A stretch of 6,901 nt of DNA. Origin: Burkholderiales bacterium (GTDB lineage: Bacteria > Pseudomonadota > Gammaproteobacteria > Burkholderiales > SG8-41). A model generated the notes under the pieces. It searched no databases and was not told where the DNA came from. It saw only the letters and a list, made by a program, of their open reading frames with translations. The translations under genes were made by a program, and so were the position numbers. Below are positions 5,078 to 6,901 of this stretch, piece by piece; position 1 is the stretch's first letter, and each line of letters starts with the position of its first letter. Location: assembly GCA_005800795.1 (NCBI GenBank), contig SYEN01000420.1, forward strand, positions 1-6,901, in the 5' to 3' direction.

Positions 5078-6610
5078 CTAAAAACTTCCCACCAACCCGT
5101 TGTCGCTGATCGCGAGCCCCGTCAATGTGCGATCCGCATGGCGCAGCCGCCAGTCGAGCATGCGCCGTGCGTATTGCAGCGCTGCGCCGGCATACGCCGG
5201 ATCGTCCGCCACATTGCGCATCCAATGCGGATCGCGCTTCAAATCGAACAGCAGTGGCGGCAATTGCGCGAAGTGCACATAGGCAAAGGCCTCATCGCAC
5301 AGCACCGCGAGGCTGGTCGCATCGGGATCGATGCCCAGTTGTTCGGCGGCCTTGCGCCCCGCCATGTCTCGAAAGTCGTACTCCCAGCGCGCTTCCTTGC
5401 GCCAATCGGCGGGGGCCGCGCCATGCACGAAGGGCAACAGCGAACGGCCATCACACTGATGCGGCAGCGGGCGGTTTAACCACTGCAGTATGGTCGGCAG
5501 CACATCGACGTTTTCGGTAAACACATCGAATTGCTTGCCGCGCGTGGCGTTCGCCGCGGGACGGGGGTCGCGCACAATGCACGGAATGTGATAGGACTGC
5601 GGAAAATAGCCGCGCTTGTTCACCAGGTGATGATCACCGAGCTGCTCGCCGTGATCGGAAGTAAGAATGATCAGCGTGCGCTCGTCCTGCCCGGTGTCAC
5701 GCAGCAACTGGAACACGCGCCCCAGGTGATCGTCGACCTCGGTGCACAAGCCGTAATAAGCGGCGCGCATCTTGCACCAGTCTTCAACGCTGACCTCGGC
5801 GGCAAGCCCATCCATGTATTGCACGCCGCTCTTGGCCTTGACCGTTTCCAGCAGCAGGCGCGTTAACGGATGCCCGTTTTTTTCATCGCCGAGCGTCGCG
5901 GCCTGCACCGGCTTGGGCACTGCCGCCGGATCGTACATGTCGTGATACGGCGCCGGCGCCATAAACGGCGGATGCGGCCGATAGGTGCCCAGATGCATAA
6001 ACCACGGTTCATCCTTGCGGATGCGCATGTAATCGAGCGCACCATCGATTGACCACGCGGTTTCTGAGTGCTCGGCGCGGATGGGTGACGCGGCGAAGCG
6101 ATTGGACTCGTCGGCGCCTGGCGCGGGTCGGAAAATCTCCACGTATTCATCAGGAATCGGGTAGCCCAGGCCCGACAAGTAGGCGAGGTAATGCTCACGC
6201 TCGCCTTCGAAGTCGCGTACGATATTCCAGCCATCGGCGATGGTGTTGGTGCGAAAGCGCGGATCATTGGCATCCGCCTCGCGTGGATCAGGCACCGTCG
6301 TGGTATAGCCGATCAGCGCCGGTTCATAACCCGCCTCGCGCATAAACCACGGCAGCGTTTTTAGGTAAGCCGAGGTCGGCGTGTTATTGGTGGTGACGCG
6401 GTGATTCATCAAATACTGCCCCGTCAACAGCGAAGCGCGGCTTGGCCCGCACGGCGAACTTTGCGCGTAGTGACGCGTGAACAACACACCCTCCGCCGCG
6501 AGACGATCGAGATGCGGCGTCTTCACGCAAGCGTGTCCCACGCAGCCCAAGGTGTCGGCCCGCCATTGATCGACAATGACCAAGAGCACATTCCACGGTT
6601 CAGGGTTCAT
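5078..6610 (-). CDS. Phosphonate monoester hydrolase (PMH/PehA-like, sulfatase superfamily)
   Basis: Predicted cytoplasmic metalloenzyme, 510 aa, close to the roughly 510-515 of known PMHs. It would cleave the P-O ester bond of phosphonate monoesters, and often phosphodiesters or sulfate esters, not the C-P bond. The N-terminus NVLLVIVDQWRADTLG supplies metal ligands Asp14 and Gln15. SPCGPSR carries Cys54, which a formylglycine-generating enzyme would convert to the nucleophile, and Arg58. Further active-site candidates are Asn75, Tyr102, Thr104, His213, Asp319-His320 (TSDHGEQLGDHH) and Lys332. From Cys54 onward their spacing fits the Rhizobium leguminosarum PMH set (Cys57, Asn78, Tyr105, Thr107, His218, Asp324, His325, Lys337, from memory). 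The Tyr/Thr pair argues for PMH over a plain arylsulfatase or choline sulfatase. There is no signal peptide. The gene begins 33 nt after a peptide-transporter ATPase gene, with AAAGGA eight bases before the ATG, and leads into phnD, which favours a phosphorus ester as substrate. Confidence 0.88.
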   Translation of the reverse strand: MNPEPWNVLLVIVDQWRADTLGCVGHACVKTPHLDRLAAEGVLFTRHYAQSSPCGPSRASLLTGQYLMNHRVTTNNTPTSAYLKTLPWFMREAGYEPALIGYTTTVPDPREADANDPRFRTNTIADGWNIVRDFEGEREHYLAYLSGLGYPIPDEYVEIFRPAPGADESNRFAASPIRAEHSETAWSIDGALDYMRIRKDEPWFMHLGTYRPHPPFMAPAPYHDMYDPAAVPKPVQAATLGDEKNGHPLTRLLLETVKAKSGVQYMDGLAAEVSVEDWCKMRAAYYGLCTEVDDHLGRVFQLLRDTGQDERTLIILTSDHGEQLGDHHLVNKRGYFPQSYHIPCIVRDPRPAANATRGKQFDVFTENVDVLPTILQWLNRPLPHQCDGRSLLPFVHGAAPADWRKEARWEYDFRDMAGRKAAEQLGIDPDATSLAVLCDEAFAYVHFAQLPPLLFDLKRDPHWMRNVADDPAYAGAALQYARRMLDWRLRHADRTLTGLAISDNGLVGSF

Positions 6611-6618
6611 TCAATAAG

Positions 6619-6624
6619 TCCTTT
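6619..6624 (-). promoter_or_regulatory. Ribosome binding site of the phosphonate monoester hydrolase gene
   Basis: The minus strand reads AAAGGA eight bases before the ATG at 6610, inside the 33-nt gap after the upstream ATPase gene. The gap is AT-rich but too short for a convincing separate promoter, so co-transcription with the upstream transporter genes is likely. Confidence 0.55.
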
Positions 6625-6643
6625 AAAAACATATACTTAGGCA

Positions 6644-6901
6644 TCATTGCCGAGGGTGCCAACAGGCCACGCCGTGACCTTCTCGCAGTGTCTCGAATGG
6701 TGGCACGGCACTCGCACACTGCGTCGAAGCCTGGGTACAGCGCGTGCGAAACGCACAGCCCGAAGGCGGATCGAGGGCGCTCGGCATTTCGCCGGCAAGC
6801 GCGGCAGGTTCCAGTTTTTGACTCGGATCAGGCAGCGGAATACTCGCCAGCAGCGTGCGCGTGTACGGGTGCGCCGGACGCTCAAACAGGGTCTCGGCAT
6901 C
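6644..6901 (-). CDS. Opp/Dpp-type peptide ABC transporter ATP-binding protein, C-terminal end (runs off right edge)
   Basis: Reading the minus strand from the window edge gives 85 codons and a TGA at 6646-6644. The peptide begins DAETLFERPAHPYTRTLLAS and ends HGVACWHPRQ. The A-HPYT-x-LLASIP segment followed by PSGCAFRTRC is the C-terminal oligopeptide/dipeptide transporter extension (oligo_HPY, PF08352) found after the nucleotide-binding domain of OppD/OppF/DppD/DppF-type ATPases. Four cysteines lie at visible residues 49, 55, 62 and 80; the first three recur in this family and can hold a [4Fe-4S] cluster with a fourth ligand. The nucleotide-binding domain lies outside the window, so D-type and F-type subunits cannot be told apart and the transported substrate (peptide, nickel, sugar or other) is unknown. 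A shifted Arg-rich frame over the same bases is a shadow. The hydrolase gene follows after 33 nt, suggesting one operon. Confidence 0.85.
   Translation of the reverse strand, partial: DAETLFERPAHPYTRTLLASIPLPDPSQKLEPAALAGEMPSALDPPSGCAFRTRCTQASTQCASAVPPFETLREGHGVACWHPRQ

Noticed and set aside
5025..5225. A 67-codon N-terminal extension of phnD starting at 5225
   Set aside because: The strong GAGGAG site and signal peptide at 5024 fix the start. The extension overlaps the hydrolase gene and would bury the signal peptide.
6611..6643. Possible separate promoter or Pho box in the AT-rich gap before the hydrolase gene
   Set aside because: The gap is only 33 bases and shows no pair of CTGTCAT-like direct repeats. 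Its AT-richness is mostly the ribosome site and its flanks.
6637..6900. An 87-codon minus-strand frame at the right edge
   Set aside because: It is strongly Arg-rich and out of frame with the ATPase reading (6644-6901), which carries the clear HPYT and cysteine motifs of peptide-transporter ATPases.

Overview
The window reads as part of a proteobacterial chromosome. It is GC-rich and gene-dense, every gene lies on the minus strand, and junctions are tight (33 nt, 53 nt, 3 nt, an ATGA overlap, 13 nt and a GTGA overlap). A beta- or gammaproteobacterium is plausible from the flavour of the proteins, but no rRNA or tRNA gene is present to fix this. There are no transposases, CRISPR arrays or long repeats.

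In transcription order (right to left): (1) the C-terminal 85 residues of an Opp/Dpp-type peptide ABC transporter ATPase with its four-cysteine tail, running off the right edge; (2) a 510-residue alkaline-phosphatase-superfamily hydrolase whose residues match phosphonate monoester hydrolases (PMH/PehA), including a CGPSR formylglycine motif; (3) phnD, a periplasmic phosphonate/phosphite-type binding protein; (4) phnC, its ATPase; (5, 6) two different phnE permeases; (7) an exported PhoD-type phosphatase; (8) the first 24 codons of what looks like a Na+/phosphate cotransporter, overlapping the phoD stop codon and running off the left edge.

Together these make a phosphorus-scavenging cluster. 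The PhoD-type enzyme would release phosphate outside the cytoplasm and the Na/Pi protein would import it. PhnCDEE would import a small phosphonate, phosphite or phosphate ester. The PMH has no signal peptide and would act in the cytoplasm on esters brought in by PhnCDEE and/or the upstream peptide-type transporter. No C-P lyase (phnG-M), phosphonatase or phosphite dehydrogenase gene is visible, so if C-P bonds are cleaved the enzymes are elsewhere. This division of labour is inference; the gene identities rest on motifs read in the sequence.

Two edge genes are easy to miss: the left one is too short for a standard ORF caller, and the right one is hidden by an Arg-rich shadow frame. The only sizeable intergenic structure is a perfect 8-bp inverted repeat just after the PMH stop codon. 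No Pho box was recognised, and the main promoter probably lies beyond the right edge.
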